A stretch of DNA of 35,199 nt from Legionellaceae bacterium (GTDB lineage Bacteria > Pseudomonadota > Gammaproteobacteria > Legionellales > Legionellaceae): positions 1 to 35,199 of the forward strand of contig CANJSM010000012.1 in the NCBI GenBank assembly GCA_947477015.1, given 5' to 3'. The notes under the pieces were generated by a model. It did no database searches. It was not told where the DNA came from and was given only the letters and a program-made list of their open reading frames with translations. Below, piece by piece: positions 18,658 through 28,327 of this stretch (position 1 is its first letter; each line of letters begins with the position of its first letter). The position numbers and the translations under genes are program-made.

Positions 18658-19662
18658 ATGTACTACGATGAATTATCAGCCACAATGGATCATTTACTAC
18701 AAGATGGCAAAGGCATCTTGGCTGCAGACGAGAGCAATGGCACCATTGGCAAACGTTTCGCCGACATTGGCCTTGAAAACACGCCTGAAAACCGCCAAAA
18801 CTATCGCCTAATGCTGGCAACAACACCTGACTTAGGTTCATACATCAACGGCGTTATATTATTTGAAGAAACCTTTCAAAATAAAGATGCCCATGGCAAA
18901 TCTATTGTTGATTTATTCACCGAGCAAGGCATTATTCCTGGCATAAAAGTTGACAAAGGCTTGGTTGACTTAGCAAACACTGAAGATGAAAAAGTGACTC
19001 AAGGCCTAGATGGCCTAACTGAACGCCTGATGGAATTTAAACGTCAAGGTGCAAAATTTGCAAAATGGCGTAATGTCTACTCTATTTCTGATTTCACTCC
19101 AAGCCTTACTGCCATGAAAGCAGGCGCTGAAAATTTAGCACGTTATGCAGCAAGCTGCCAAGCCGTAGGCATCGTACCTATCGTTGAACCAGAAATTTTA
19201 ATGGATGGTGATCACACGATAGAACATTGTGCAGAAGCGAGTGAAATGGTATTGCATGAATTGTTCCGTGCACTGTTTGTTCATCAAGTTGAACTTGAAC
19301 ACATCATTCTCAAACCAAGCATGATTACCTCAGGCAAGAGCTTTAAGCCATTCAGCTCTCCAGAAGACATTGCGGATTACACAGTCAGTGTGTTTCGAAA
19401 TACAGTGCCTGCAGCAGTCCCCTCTATCAATTTCTTGTCTGGTGGCCAAACACCTCAGCAGGCAACAGCCAATTTAAACGCGATTAATGCTACTGGTTAC
19501 CAACCATGGACATTGAGCTTCTCTTATGGCCGGGCATTGCAGGAAGATTGTTTAAAAGTTTGGGCAGGTAAAACAGCAAATGTAGCTAAGGCTCAAGCGG
19601 CACTTCTTAATCGCGCTCGTTTAAACAGTTTAGCTTGTTTTGGTGAGTATGTAGAAGGTTAG
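18658..19662 (+). CDS. Fructose-bisphosphate aldolase, class I (animal/plant type)
   Basis: Cleaves fructose 1,6-bisphosphate into triose phosphates through a Schiff base. ILAADES near 20-26, GIKVDKG (Lys97), KWR (136-138), VEPEIL and ILKPSM with the Schiff-base Lys219 line up with the muscle aldolase site. This is the glycolytic PF00274 type, not the metal-dependent class II enzyme or the archaeal DhnA type. At 334 residues it is slightly shorter than animal enzymes and ends without the C-terminal Tyr typical of them. TTAGGAGA is a strong ribosome binding site before ATG 18658. The gene ends before a very strong hairpin facing proA. Confidence 0.95.
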   Translation: MYYDELSATMDHLLQDGKGILAADESNGTIGKRFADIGLENTPENRQNYRLMLATTPDLGSYINGVILFEETFQNKDAHGKSIVDLFTEQGIIPGIKVDKGLVDLANTEDEKVTQGLDGLTERLMEFKRQGAKFAKWRNVYSISDFTPSLTAMKAGAENLARYAASCQAVGIVPIVEPEILMDGDHTIEHCAEASEMVLHELFRALFVHQVELEHIILKPSMITSGKSFKPFSSPEDIADYTVSVFRNTVPAAVPSINFLSGGQTPQQATANLNAINATGYQPWTLSFSYGRALQEDCLKVWAGKTANVAKAQAALLNRARLNSLACFGEYVEG

Positions 19663-19692
19663 ATTTTAATCAGCCTGATAGGTAATGTTTGA

Positions 19693-19724
19693 GTTAACCT
19701 CGGCCCCTTCGGGCTGAGGTTAAC
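19693..19724. terminator. Strong hairpin between convergent aldolase and proA genes
   Basis: GTTAACCTCGGCCC and GGGCTGAGGTTAAC form a 14-bp stem with one G-T pair and a 4-base loop CTTC. It is placed midway between two convergent stops (19662 and 19740), as expected of a two-way transcription end. It lacks a clear T-run on either strand. Confidence 0.7.
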
Positions 19725-19739
19725 AGTATAGAAGTAGAT

Positions 19740-21380
19740 CTATAAAACTACTGAATCCAGTTTACACATCTGATAATTAATCGCCACCCCATCCAATGAT
19801 TGTTTTACATCGTCAAGGGACAATTCCAAATCTCGGGCCGCTTGCAATACTCCGCATGCTCCGTCTGCAAAATTTGAATAAGGTGTCCAATAATCCACAT
19901 TAGCTTTCAACATCACATGAAAGGCTTGGCGCACATCCCATCCGGGTTGATTGGCCAACAAGTAAAACAATCGATTGTACACGCCACTGGAATAGTGAAC
20001 ATTCATGCCGTCACGATACTTATCTGCCCTATCAATCGAACGACCATCGCGACTTGGCTTGTCCATATACCGCAAGACCTCATAACCACTGTTTTCCTTC
20101 ATGATTTCATGACCAATGTCCCAGCTATTGTTTTTATTCAGGTAAAATTCAGCAGCTTGTGCTGCCATATCAGAAAAAGATTCATTCATTCCACCTGATT
20201 GACCAAAATAATTAAGATCAGAATGTTGCTCTGTAAAACCATGGCTAATTTCATGTGCACCCACACCCAACGAGACCAAGGGATACATTCTTGTCCCCCC
20301 ATCACCAAACGTCATTTGTTTGCCATCCCAAAAAGCATTTTCATAACCCGCTCCATAATGCACTCGCATGATTAATGGCATGGATTTATCATTGCGGGTT
20401 AGAACATCCAAGCCATACCAATTGGTATACATTTCTTTGATAACGCCACCATAATACAGCGCATCATTTGAAGGAGAATAAGCGCCATTTTCCTGATCAT
20501 ATCCATCGGCCTGATATCCAGTCCACCAAATAGACTCTTCATCAAGCCCCTTAAGTTGACAAGAAATAGCCATGGGGGATAAAGGAGCAAAATACTCTCG
20601 CCCCATATCCACCACTTTGACGTCTTTGCTCTTCATAAAGCATGTCCCCGTAGCATTATCTCGAGTCAGGTGAAGAAATGGCAAATCCACGCCATATTGA
20701 TGCATCCCGACACGTGCATTGCCGCCATAGCCTTGCGCTTTGACGATCGAACGACTTGTTTTTACATCATTCCACTGTTTAAAGGGTTTAAACGTTTGCG
20801 CATCAAGAATAGCTGTTTGACGTTCAGGAATAGCATTCAAAGGCTGGACAAATACGCATACTTTATAAGCCCAGAATGCTCGATGGTCTTCATCAACATA
20901 CACCATCGGAGTCACTTGCTCTTCAAGTATGTTTTGATTCGCAAACTGCGTCTTGAAGTGTTGTAAAGCCCTATTGGCTCCCGTTGTAAACGTTTTCGAT
21001 GGTTGCCCCAACTCCGTTTCCAAACCGGGAAATACAATGCCCGTCATAGACACTGAGTGTGAGTTTTGTAACAACGTTTTCGCATTACGAGGGGTATGAA
21101 TAATGGCGTAACCACCAAACACTGGAAATCCAGCATACTCTTGGCGCATACGGACGTGATTAATGTGCTTCTTATCGGTGTGTTGATGAATGAATTGTAG
21201 AGAGTCTGGCCTCTTGGAGCTATATTGTAGGCGCTCTCCAGACAGCGGCACATCAAATGTTCGTTGAAGTTTTTCAAAGGATAAGGCTTGCAAATTGACT
21301 GCTTCCACAGCATGAAGGGTTGGAGAAACAACAACGGCCATACCTAACATGAGTGGAGATAAGTATACATGGGTTTTCAT
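19740..21380 (-). CDS. proA: Secreted zinc metalloprotease, M4 (thermolysin) family, ProA/Msp-like
   Basis: Major exoprotease type of Legionella, exported by the type II system and made as a proenzyme. The signal peptide covers about residues 1-24 (LMLGMAVVVSPTLHA). The propeptide contains an FTP segment (VRMRQEYAGFPVFGGYAIIH). The mature enzyme has HEISH at 376-380 with His376 and His380 as zinc ligands and Glu377 as catalytic base, Glu400 in GGMNESFSD as third ligand, and His462 in VHYSSGVYNR near the active site. The 546-residue length agrees with Legionella ProA. It is monocistronic; a 9-bp inverted repeat lies 20-56 bp upstream of the start. ProA is known to activate some Legionella lipases, which links it to plaA in this window. 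Confidence 0.93.
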   Translation of the reverse strand: MKTHVYLSPLMLGMAVVVSPTLHAVEAVNLQALSFEKLQRTFDVPLSGERLQYSSKRPDSLQFIHQHTDKKHINHVRMRQEYAGFPVFGGYAIIHTPRNAKTLLQNSHSVSMTGIVFPGLETELGQPSKTFTTGANRALQHFKTQFANQNILEEQVTPMVYVDEDHRAFWAYKVCVFVQPLNAIPERQTAILDAQTFKPFKQWNDVKTSRSIVKAQGYGGNARVGMHQYGVDLPFLHLTRDNATGTCFMKSKDVKVVDMGREYFAPLSPMAISCQLKGLDEESIWWTGYQADGYDQENGAYSPSNDALYYGGVIKEMYTNWYGLDVLTRNDKSMPLIMRVHYGAGYENAFWDGKQMTFGDGGTRMYPLVSLGVGAHEISHGFTEQHSDLNYFGQSGGMNESFSDMAAQAAEFYLNKNNSWDIGHEIMKENSGYEVLRYMDKPSRDGRSIDRADKYRDGMNVHYSSGVYNRLFYLLANQPGWDVRQAFHVMLKANVDYWTPYSNFADGACGVLQAARDLELSLDDVKQSLDGVAINYQMCKLDSVVL

Positions 21381-21399
21381 GATCTATAATTCCTTTTGA

Positions 21400-21436
21400 A
21401 TAAATGCCCATAAAAAATAATTCCTATGGCATTTAT
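21400..21436. promoter_or_regulatory. 9-bp inverted repeat upstream of proA
   Basis: ATAAATGCC (21400-21408) and GGCATTTAT (21428-21436) are exact inverted copies with 19 bp between, 20-56 bp upstream of the proA ATG. Position suits a regulator site or a 5' leader hairpin of proA. Confidence 0.4.
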
Positions 21437-21589
21437 GCTATCAGTTGGACTTCATTTGCGCACTATTTTTCCATAGTTGCGCTCTCAAGAGGTATGTAAT
21501 CAAAAATAATGTGCGAAGTCAATTAAAAAGCTGCGCGATAAGAATTATGCATCTAACATGTCGACATCGTGCCGATATCCTCGCTTATA

Positions 21590-21618
21590 TAGACATTTTC
21601 ATAAAATTCGGGCAAAAT
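21590..21618 (+). promoter_or_regulatory. Candidate promoter of aroQ-accB-accC-prmA
   Basis: TAGACA (21590-21595), a 17-bp spacer and CAAAAT (21613-21618) lie 33 bp before aroQ. The -10 box is imperfect. The rest of the 270-bp gap to proA holds no coding frame that I trust. Confidence 0.4.
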
Positions 21619-21650
21619 AGACATATTATTGTACTCAACACTGCGGTTTA

Positions 21651-22088
21651 ATGAAAAACATACTTGTTCTGCATGGACCCAATCTCAATATGCTCGGTGT
21701 ACGAGAGCCTGACGTTTATGGTCTAGACACTTTAAAACAAATCAATGAGAAATTGGCTTCACAAGCCAATGCTGCAGGCTTTAATTTAACTACATTACAA
21801 AGCAACAGTGAAGCGGCGTTAATCGATGCTATCCACCAAGCCTATTACGATCAAATAGATTATCTGATTATTAATCCAGCGGCATTTACCCACACGAGCA
21901 TTGCGTTACGTGATGCTATTTTGGCAGTACACATCCCGTTTATTGAAGTTCATATCAGCAACATTTATGCACGCGAACCCTTTCGCCAACATTCATGGTT
22001 TTCCGACATAGCTACAGGTGTTATCAGTGGTCTGGGTACACAGGGCTATATGCTCGCCTTGCAAACTATTATCAATAAATTAACTTAA
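21651..22088 (+). CDS. aroQ: 3-dehydroquinate dehydratase, type II
   Basis: Third step of the shikimate pathway. The N-terminal [20 protein letters not shown] ends with catalytic Tyr23; Asn75-Pro and His81 (NPAAFTHTS), Glu99 and His101 (IEVHISN) and the lid Arg in AREPFRQHS complete the site. It has 145 residues and would assemble as a dodecamer. It is first in aroQ-accB-accC-prmA, an order seen widely in gammaproteobacteria, with 16 bp to accB. Confidence 0.97.
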   Translation: MKNILVLHGPNLNMLGVREPDVYGLDTLKQINEKLASQANAAGFNLTTLQSNSEAALIDAIHQAYYDQIDYLIINPAAFTHTSIALRDAILAVHIPFIEVHISNIYAREPFRQHSWFSDIATGVISGLGTQGYMLALQTIINKLT

Positions 22089-22104
22089 AGAGAGAGTTAC
22101 ATAG

Positions 22105-22575
22105 ATGGATATTCGCAAAATTAAAAAATTAATTGAATTACTTGAGGAAACTGGCATTTCGGAAATTGAAATCAAGGAAGGCGAGGAATCGCTTCGCTTA
22201 AGCCGTCATAGTCATATGTCAGAATCATCGGCTCATCGATACATGCCGCAACATCAACAACCTCAAACCCATATTCAACTGCAAGCCCCTGTTGCAGCCC
22301 AACCAGTCGCTCCTGTTGAACCTGCAGCTGTTGTTGCATCAGGTCATACACTTCGCTCACCCATGGTTGGTACGATGTATACCTCTCCATCACCAGATGC
22401 CGCTGCATTTGTCACCGTAGGCCAAGCCGTTAAAATGGGTGAAACCTTATGTATTATTGAAGCCATGAAAATGTTCAACGAAATTGAAGCCGACCGAGCA
22501 GGTGTCATCACTGCTGTACTGGTTTCAAATGGTGATCCGGTTGAATATGATCAGCCCCTGTTTGTCATTGAATAA
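22105..22575 (+). CDS. accB: Biotin carboxyl carrier protein of acetyl-CoA carboxylase
   Basis: Carries biotin between the two half-reactions of acetyl-CoA carboxylase, the first step of fatty acid synthesis. The N-terminal helix region ([20 protein letters not shown]) is followed by a Gln/Pro/Ala-rich linker (about 48-78) and the biotinyl domain with EAMKM, where Lys122 takes biotin. It has 156 residues. accC follows after 11 bp. Confidence 0.97.
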   Translation: MDIRKIKKLIELLEETGISEIEIKEGEESLRLSRHSHMSESSAHRYMPQHQQPQTHIQLQAPVAAQPVAPVEPAAVVASGHTLRSPMVGTMYTSPSPDAAAFVTVGQAVKMGETLCIIEAMKMFNEIEADRAGVITAVLVSNGDPVEYDQPLFVIE

Positions 22576-22586
22576 GGGGAGATATC

Positions 22587-23927
22587 ATGCTGAGTAAAAT
22601 CGTTATTGCCAACCGCGGCGAAATTGCACTGCGTATTTTACGTGCATGCAAAGAATTAGGTATTCAGACCGTTGCCGTGCATTCCGATGTAGATAAAGAT
22701 CTACTGCACGTTCGTCTTGCTGATGAAACCGTGTGCATTGGGCCTGCTGCATCTCAGAAAAGCTATTTAAATATCCCAGCCATTATATCTGCTGCGGAAA
22801 TAACAGATGCTGTAGCCATCCATCCAGGCTATGGGTTTTTAGCAGAAAATGCTGACTTCGCCGACATTGTCGAGCAAAGTGGTTTTCGCTTTATTGGTCC
22901 TCGAGGAGACACCATTCGCATGATGGGTGATAAAATTTCAGCCATTACTGCAATGAAGAAAGCTGGGGTCCCTTGTGTACCAGGTTCTGATGGCCCTTTA
23001 TTGGAAGATGATCTGCTTAACTTGTCCTTAGGGCGAAAAATTGGCTATCCAGTCATTATTAAAGCCGCGGGCGGTGGTGGTGGTCGTGGCATGCGTGTTG
23101 TGCATAGCGAAGGCAACTTGCTAAATGCTATTGCGCTTACTCGTAGTGAGGCCAAAGCGGCGTTTAATAATCCCGTGGTTTACATGGAAAAATTCCTTGA
23201 AAATCCTCGTCATATTGAATTTCAAGTCTTAGGTGATGGCAAAGGCAATGCCGTGCATTTAGGCGAGCGCGATTGTTCCATGCAACGGCGTCACCAAAAA
23301 GTAGTCGAAGAAGCACCAGCCCCAGGAATCACACCCAAATTGCGACAAAAAATGGGTAAATGTGTGGTGAATGCTTGCCGTGAAATACAGTATCGTGGCG
23401 CTGGAACGTTCGAGTTTCTCTATCAAGATGGTTGTTTTTATTTCATTGAAATGAACACACGCATCCAAGTAGAACATCCAGTTACAGAAATGATTACAGG
23501 CATTGATTTAATCAAAGAGCAAATCAAAATTGCCAGTGACATGCCGTTTACGCTAAATCAAGATAATATTAACCTGCGCGGACATGCTATTGAATGCAGA
23601 ATCAACGCTGAAGATCCAAGAACGTTTATGCCATCTCCTGGCACCATACGCTTGCTACATCAACCAGGCGGCCCGGGGATTCGCTTCGATTCTCATGTTT
23701 ACAGCAGTTACACGGTTCCACCAAATTATGACTCCATGATTGGAAAGCTCATCAGTTATGGCGAGACCCGTGAAGAAGCTTGTGCAAGAATGCGTAATGC
23801 GCTGGATGAAATCATCATTGACGGTATCAAAACCAACATTGAGTTGCACCATCGTATTTTACGTGACAAAAACTTCATTGAAGGTGGCACAAACATTCAT
23901 TACTTAGAAAAGATGTTGAAGGATTAA
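22587..23927 (+). CDS. accC: Biotin carboxylase subunit of acetyl-CoA carboxylase
   Basis: Carboxylates the biotin on AccB using ATP and bicarbonate. The N-terminal [20 protein letters not shown] domain, the ATP-grasp region with the Gly-rich loop [29 protein letters not shown], the catalytic [14 protein letters not shown] and the C-terminal RINAEDP and [18 protein letters not shown] blocks are all present. 446 residues, full length. GGGGA is just upstream of the ATG. Cotranscribed with accB. Confidence 0.98.
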   Translation: MLSKIVIANRGEIALRILRACKELGIQTVAVHSDVDKDLLHVRLADETVCIGPAASQKSYLNIPAIISAAEITDAVAIHPGYGFLAENADFADIVEQSGFRFIGPRGDTIRMMGDKISAITAMKKAGVPCVPGSDGPLLEDDLLNLSLGRKIGYPVIIKAAGGGGGRGMRVVHSEGNLLNAIALTRSEAKAAFNNPVVYMEKFLENPRHIEFQVLGDGKGNAVHLGERDCSMQRRHQKVVEEAPAPGITPKLRQKMGKCVVNACREIQYRGAGTFEFLYQDGCFYFIEMNTRIQVEHPVTEMITGIDLIKEQIKIASDMPFTLNQDNINLRGHAIECRINAEDPRTFMPSPGTIRLLHQPGGPGIRFDSHVYSSYTVPPNYDSMIGKLISYGETREEACARMRNALDEIIIDGIKTNIELHHRILRDKNFIEGGTNIHYLEKMLKD

Positions 23928-23935
23928 AATTCTAT

Positions 23936-24805
23936 ATGTTCCAATTACAAATTGAGCAATGCCATCGTGATCAAATAGAGCTGCTCTCTGAAGCGCTGGA
24001 AGAAACTGGCGCTTTATCCATCACATTAACCGATCAGTATGACGATCCCATTCTGGAGCCCGCCCCTGGTGCTGCTCCACTATGGCCCAATGTTGTCGCA
24101 AATGCTTTGTATTTAGAAGATACTGACGCCAACATCGCACGTGCACTGGTGTCTGAAACCTTTCCTCACTTGAGTTACTCCATACACGAGTTACCTGATC
24201 AAGACTGGGAACGAACTTGCTTGGATCAATTCAAACCCCAACAATTCGGAAATCGTCTGTGGGTCTGCCCTTCTTGGATAACCCCACCCGAACCTGATGC
24301 CGTTAATCTAATTTTAGATCCGGGATTAGCATTTGGAACAGGATCACATGCCACTACGTCGCTCTGTTTAACGTGGTTAGACCATGCTGATTTAAGCCAT
24401 AAGCAGGTCATCGACTATGGATGTGGATCAGGCATTTTAGCCCTTGCCGCGTTAAAACTGGGCGCGATGCATGTGGATGCAGTAGACATCGATGAACAAG
24501 CGTTGCTGGCAACACAAGACAATGCCTCTAACAACGCCATCGTGTCATCTCAACTCACCATCGGTCAACCAGAAACGTTGGAAAAACCTGTAGACTTGCT
24601 AATAGCAAACATTCTGCTAGCACCATTGATGTCGTTAAAAACCCGTTTTCATGATTTACTTAAGGACAAAGGGCTGTTGGTGGTATCAGGGCTTCTTGCC
24701 GAGCAAGCGCCGATTTTAATCGACGCCTATCAAACTGATTTTGTACACCAGTCAACTCATATTGAAGGTGACTGGGCTCTGCTTGTGTTTGCTACTGCAG
24801 GCTGA
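23936..24805 (+). CDS. prmA: Ribosomal protein L11 methyltransferase
   Basis: Trimethylates ribosomal protein L11. It has the N-terminal substrate-recognition domain, the linker DQDWERTCLDQFKPQQFG, and the SAM-binding domain with DPGLAFGTGSHATTSLCL, VIDYGCGSGILALAALKLGA and DLLIANILLAPL. 289 residues, normal length. It starts 8 bp after accC. Its last 49 bp overlap the 3' end of the leftward gene at 24757-25989, so the two transcripts are antisense there. Confidence 0.96.
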   Translation: MFQLQIEQCHRDQIELLSEALEETGALSITLTDQYDDPILEPAPGAAPLWPNVVANALYLEDTDANIARALVSETFPHLSYSIHELPDQDWERTCLDQFKPQQFGNRLWVCPSWITPPEPDAVNLILDPGLAFGTGSHATTSLCLTWLDHADLSHKQVIDYGCGSGILALAALKLGAMHVDAVDIDEQALLATQDNASNNAIVSSQLTIGQPETLEKPVDLLIANILLAPLMSLKTRFHDLLKDKGLLVVSGLLAEQAPILIDAYQTDFVHQSTHIEGDWALLVFATAG

Positions 24806-25989
24806 TTATCTGAAGAAAGACTTGAGCTCGCCGGGAAAAAATAACTCAATCTCTCGGCGATCATCCTACTTCTTTCGCTTACTCGCGGTTGATTTTGCTC
24901 TAAATGTGCTCTTAACGAACCAGCAAGATCACCTAACTCTTGACTGACACCTGTAGTCGATTCAGATGTCGGATAATAGGGGTGCACGACATAACGTGTT
25001 GGACAACCCTCATAGGCTTGTGAGCCAAAAATAGGATCTCGACCCATCGCTGGATTATTGTTGTGACGGTTCACCCATCTGCGTAGGGCTTGCCTATCAA
25101 AAATATGCGAAGACATCGGCACAGGAAAGTCTTGACCATCTCGTTGATAGAGCTTCACTAACAAAACAGCCTCTTGTTTTTTAGGTCGTTCCATAAGAAT
25201 GATGCAGTTACCGCTGTCTTCAAGCCGATCTAGTAAATTAATGTAGTTTGTTAATTTATTTTTTATACTTACGTCCGTTTCAGATTGAAGCCGGGTGAGT
25301 TCTTCTTTGCTTAGTGGGGGATTCTGATCAGCGCGAAACCGATCTAACTCAGTTGAAGACAACGTTATGGTATCTAAATCAATAATATTGTCTTCTCCTA
25401 TCCCAGGGGCGGCTGGTTGCCGCTGTTGATTTAGCAGTTCATTAACTTCAGCTAAAAAATCTTGTAATATAAACCACTGACCCGGAGCAATGGTACGCCT
25501 TCCCATACCAGCTATAGCCGCAATCTGGGCTAAATATTCGGCAGAAAAATACTGCTGGATCTCTATGCTATTGAGTATTGGCGTGAAAGTAACCAAAAGT
25601 GGGGCATCAACAAACAAATTAAGAACATAGTTATATCTTTCGGCACAATGTATAAACAGCCCATCAAAACCTTGGTTCCAGCCAATAAATGCCGCTTGCC
25701 ATTTATAATCAATTGAATAATTGATTATAGTTAAACCAAGGACAGCACCTAACAACGCAAATGGTGAGACAATCCATGTGGCTAGGATAAGAAGACAGGA
25801 CAGCGTCGTCCAAGATCCAGCTAAAATTTTTCCAATCAAATGTTCTTTGTCTAACCCCATCCATTGAAACAACTTTTGCCAAGCCCAAAAAATTTCAGTT
25901 GGTAGTATAACTACATGTTCAAGAAGATATATGAGCCTGAATAGTAACTCCCCTATGACAGCGGCTGACAGCTTATTTAGAAAGTTCAC
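24757..25989 (-). CDS. Membrane protein with U-box-like segment; candidate Dot/Icm effector
   Basis: No family is recognised over the full 410 residues. Hydrophobic stretches near 9-30 and 54-91 suggest two to four membrane helices, then a mixed region to about 200, an acidic linker, and a segment at about 262-320 resembling a U-box: CIILMERPKKQEA, then FPVPMSSHIFDRQALRRWV (288-306) and NPAMGRDPI (312-320). In U-box E3 ubiquitin ligases the core is likewise DPV, a small gap, GH-x-(Y/F)-(D/E)-R, a helix with Trp, and NP...R-P. No zinc-binding Cys/His array is present, as expected of a U-box rather than a RING. The C-terminal 25 residues are rich in Ser, Asn and Ala and end in Ile, which suits a type IVB export signal. 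A DotV-like gene lies 7 kb away. Function is inferred. Confidence 0.6.
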   Translation of the reverse strand: MNFLNKLSAAVIGELLFRLIYLLEHVVILPTEIFWAWQKLFQWMGLDKEHLIGKILAGSWTTLSCLLILATWIVSPFALLGAVLGLTIINYSIDYKWQAAFIGWNQGFDGLFIHCAERYNYVLNLFVDAPLLVTFTPILNSIEIQQYFSAEYLAQIAAIAGMGRRTIAPGQWFILQDFLAEVNELLNQQRQPAAPGIGEDNIIDLDTITLSSTELDRFRADQNPPLSKEELTRLQSETDVSIKNKLTNYINLLDRLEDSGNCIILMERPKKQEAVLLVKLYQRDGQDFPVPMSSHIFDRQALRRWVNRHNNNPAMGRDPIFGSQAYEGCPTRYVVHPYYPTSESTTGVSQELGDLAGSLRAHLEQNQPRVSERSRMIAERLSYFFPASSSLSSDNQPAVANTSRAQSPSI

Positions 25990-26076
25990 AAGAAGACCAA
26001 GAATGGTAATAATTCGTGCATAATAGCATGTTTTTTGATTTTGATATAAAACTGCAAATCAATCTAAAATTCCTTG

Positions 26077-26114
26077 AACAAAAGGACATGAATCTTTTCT
26101 CATGTCCTTTTGTT
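26077..26114. terminator. Two-way Rho-independent terminator after mdh
   Basis: A perfect 15-bp stem (AACAAAAGGACATGA and its inverse) with an 8-base loop ATCTTTTC lies 11 bp past the mdh stop. The stem ends supply TTTTGTT on both strands, so it can end leftward mdh transcription and block rightward traffic. Confidence 0.85.
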
Positions 26115-26124
26115 GAATGCAAAC

Positions 26125-27114
26125 TCAACCCAGCAGTCCTAAACCCTTCACAATTTCATGCTCACTGCGCAGCTCATTAAGTGTGTCATTGAATTTATTT
26201 TGGCTATAGTCATTAAATGGCAAATCCTCTACCACACGAATAATCCCATTTTCACGACGACATGGGAATGAGAAAATCAAACCTTCGTCCACACCATATT
26301 CACCTTGTGAACTACGGCACATAGAAAACGACTCGCCCGCCACTGTATCTGTCACCAGATGATTAACCCCTTGAATAATGGCATTCGCAGCAGACGCAGC
26401 AGACGAGGCGCCTCGAGCTTTAATCACTGCAGCACCACGTTGTTGCACTGTGGGAACAAAAACATCTTTTAACCACGGTTCATCGTTGATCACCTCAGCA
26501 GCAGATACACCATTGATTTTCGCATTATAAAAATCAGGGAACTGTGTTGCTGAATGGTTCCCCCAGATGGTCATTTGAGTTACTGCAGTGACATCAACAC
26601 CTGCTTTTTGAGCCAATTGTGTTCGTGCACGAAGTTCATCCAAAGTCGTCATCGCATAAAAACGATCATCAGGAATGTCATTGGCATGTTGTTTTGCAAT
26701 CAAGCAATTCGTGTTGCATGGATTACCGACAACAAAAATACGAACGTCATCACTGGCGTTATCATTAATCGCGCGACCTTGTTTAGTGAAAATGCCCCCG
26801 TTAATTTGCAAGAGATCCGCTCGTTCCATGCCTTGCTTGCGGGGAACGGAACCGACTAGCAAGGCCCAGTTGACACCATCCATTGCTCGATTCATATCAG
26901 ACGTGCACACGATTCGCTTCAACAATGGAAACGCGCAGTCATCCAGTTCCATGGCCACACCATCAAGAGCTGGCAATGCAGGCTCTAGCTCAAGTAAATT
27001 CAACTCCACTTCAACGTTTGCACCAAACATCTGTCCTGATGCAATACGAAACAGCAAAGCATAACCAATTTGTCCAGCAGCACCGGTCACCGCAACTCTT
27101 ACTCTTGTTTTCAT
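26125..27114 (-). CDS. mdh: Malate dehydrogenase
   Basis: Oxidises malate to oxaloacetate with NAD in the citric acid cycle. [20 protein letters not shown] binds [18 protein letters not shown] is the substrate loop with the Arg pair, [10 protein letters not shown] follows, and [13 protein letters not shown] contains the catalytic His. At 329 residues with the GAAGQIGY signature it belongs to the cytosolic-type group, not the E. coli type. GAGGAAC lies 8 bases before ATG 27114. It is divergent from hemW across 79 bp. Confidence 0.97.
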   Translation of the reverse strand: MKTRVRVAVTGAAGQIGYALLFRIASGQMFGANVEVELNLLELEPALPALDGVAMELDDCAFPLLKRIVCTSDMNRAMDGVNWALLVGSVPRKQGMERADLLQINGGIFTKQGRAINDNASDDVRIFVVGNPCNTNCLIAKQHANDIPDDRFYAMTTLDELRARTQLAQKAGVDVTAVTQMTIWGNHSATQFPDFYNAKINGVSAAEVINDEPWLKDVFVPTVQQRGAAVIKARGASSAASAANAIIQGVNHLVTDTVAGESFSMCRSSQGEYGVDEGLIFSFPCRRENGIIRVVEDLPFNDYSQNKFNDTLNELRSEHEIVKGLGLLG

Positions 27115-27193
27115 GGTATTGTTCCTCTTTAGGGATTTATTCGCTGTCCTATGATACTATTGACGTCTTTAACAAGCCAGTCTGATTTCGCCC

Positions 27194-28327
27194 GTGCTTC
27201 CATTATCCTTATATATCCATATCCCTTGGTGCATTCGTAAATGCCCTTATTGTGACTTCAATTCGCATAAAAGTCCTGACAACTTACCTGAAGACAACTA
27301 TGTCAACGCACTGATTGCAGACTTACAGCAGGATTTAGAACAATTTGAAGGACGAGAACTGCAGTCTATCTTTATAGGTGGTGGCACACCCAGCCTGTTT
27401 TCAGCTAAAGCCTACGACACCTTATTTCAGTCCGTTCAACCCATGCTGCCTTTTGCTCATGACATTGAAATTACGCTTGAAGCGAATCCAGGCACTGTCG
27501 AGCAACAACGCTTTAACGATTACCGTAAACTGGGCATTAATCGCTTATCCATCGGCATACAAAGTTTTAATCCTGCTCACTTAAAAGCATTAGGACGTAT
27601 TCATGATGCGAATCAGGCTCATCGAGCCATTGATGCCGCACGCCTTGCAGGCTTTGATAACCTCAATATTGACATCATGCATGGACTGCCAAATCAAACT
27701 GTTTCAGAAGGCATCAACGATCTGCAGACCGCGATAGATCATCAACCAGAACACATATCCTGGTATCAATTAACCATTGAACCCAATACCGTTTTTTACA
27801 AAACCAAACCCTCGCTACCTTCAGAAGATGATGCTTGTCTTATTGAAGAAGAGGGATTTTCTTTATTGGAAAGCAACCACTTTAACCGCTACGAAATCTC
27901 CGCGTTTTGCCAAAAAGACAAACCCTCTCGCCACAATATTAACTATTGGTTATTCGGAGACTATATTGGTATCGGCGCAGGAGCCCATGGCAAAATAACG
28001 TCGGCCGATGGACAACACATATGTCGTACTCGCAAACATCGTCAACCTTCAGACTATTTGAATCCTGATAAGCCTTTTCTAGCTGGATGCGAACAATTGT
28101 CTGCAAACGATTTAATCTTTGAATTTATGTTAAATGCCACTCGCTTGCAACAGCCCATTGAAAACGCATTGTTCTCCGAACGAACCGGGCTGAACTTTGA
28201 AAAACTTGAGCCTGGTCTTCTGATCGCAAAAAACAAAGGCTTGGTTACTTTAAATGCTACTCATTGGCAAATCACACCCTTAGGTAGGCGGTATACTAAT
28301 GATTTGCAAGCATTATTTTTATATTGA
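27194..28327 (+). CDS. hemW: Heme chaperone HemW (radical SAM family)
   Basis: Radical SAM protein that binds heme and passes it to respiratory enzymes. Cys13, Cys17 and Cys20 (CIRKCPYC) form the 4Fe-4S site; IFIGGGTPSLFS, EANPGTV and GINRLSIGIQSFNPAHLKAL follow as in HemN/HemW, and HNINYWLFGDYIGIGAGAHG is the HemW region. 377 residues match HemW rather than the longer HemN; older annotations call it oxygen-independent coproporphyrinogen oxidase. The start is GTG 27194, the only codon that leaves the usual short N-terminus (MLPLSLYIHIPWC). It usually neighbours rdgB; here it faces mdh. Confidence 0.93.
   Translation: MLPLSLYIHIPWCIRKCPYCDFNSHKSPDNLPEDNYVNALIADLQQDLEQFEGRELQSIFIGGGTPSLFSAKAYDTLFQSVQPMLPFAHDIEITLEANPGTVEQQRFNDYRKLGINRLSIGIQSFNPAHLKALGRIHDANQAHRAIDAARLAGFDNLNIDIMHGLPNQTVSEGINDLQTAIDHQPEHISWYQLTIEPNTVFYKTKPSLPSEDDACLIEEEGFSLLESNHFNRYEISAFCQKDKPSRHNINYWLFGDYIGIGAGAHGKITSADGQHICRTRKHRQPSDYLNPDKPFLAGCEQLSANDLIFEFMLNATRLQQPIENALFSERTGLNFEKLEPGLLIAKNKGLVTLNATHWQITPLGRRYTNDLQALFLY

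Noticed and set aside
19693-19724. Strong hairpin as a riboswitch or attenuator
   Set aside because: It lies between two convergent gene ends, not upstream of a gene, so a transcription-end role is simpler.
27194-28327. HemN, oxygen-independent coproporphyrinogen oxidase
   Set aside because: Length, the short N-terminus before the Cys motif and the HNINYW region fit HemW; HemN is longer with a different N-terminal region.
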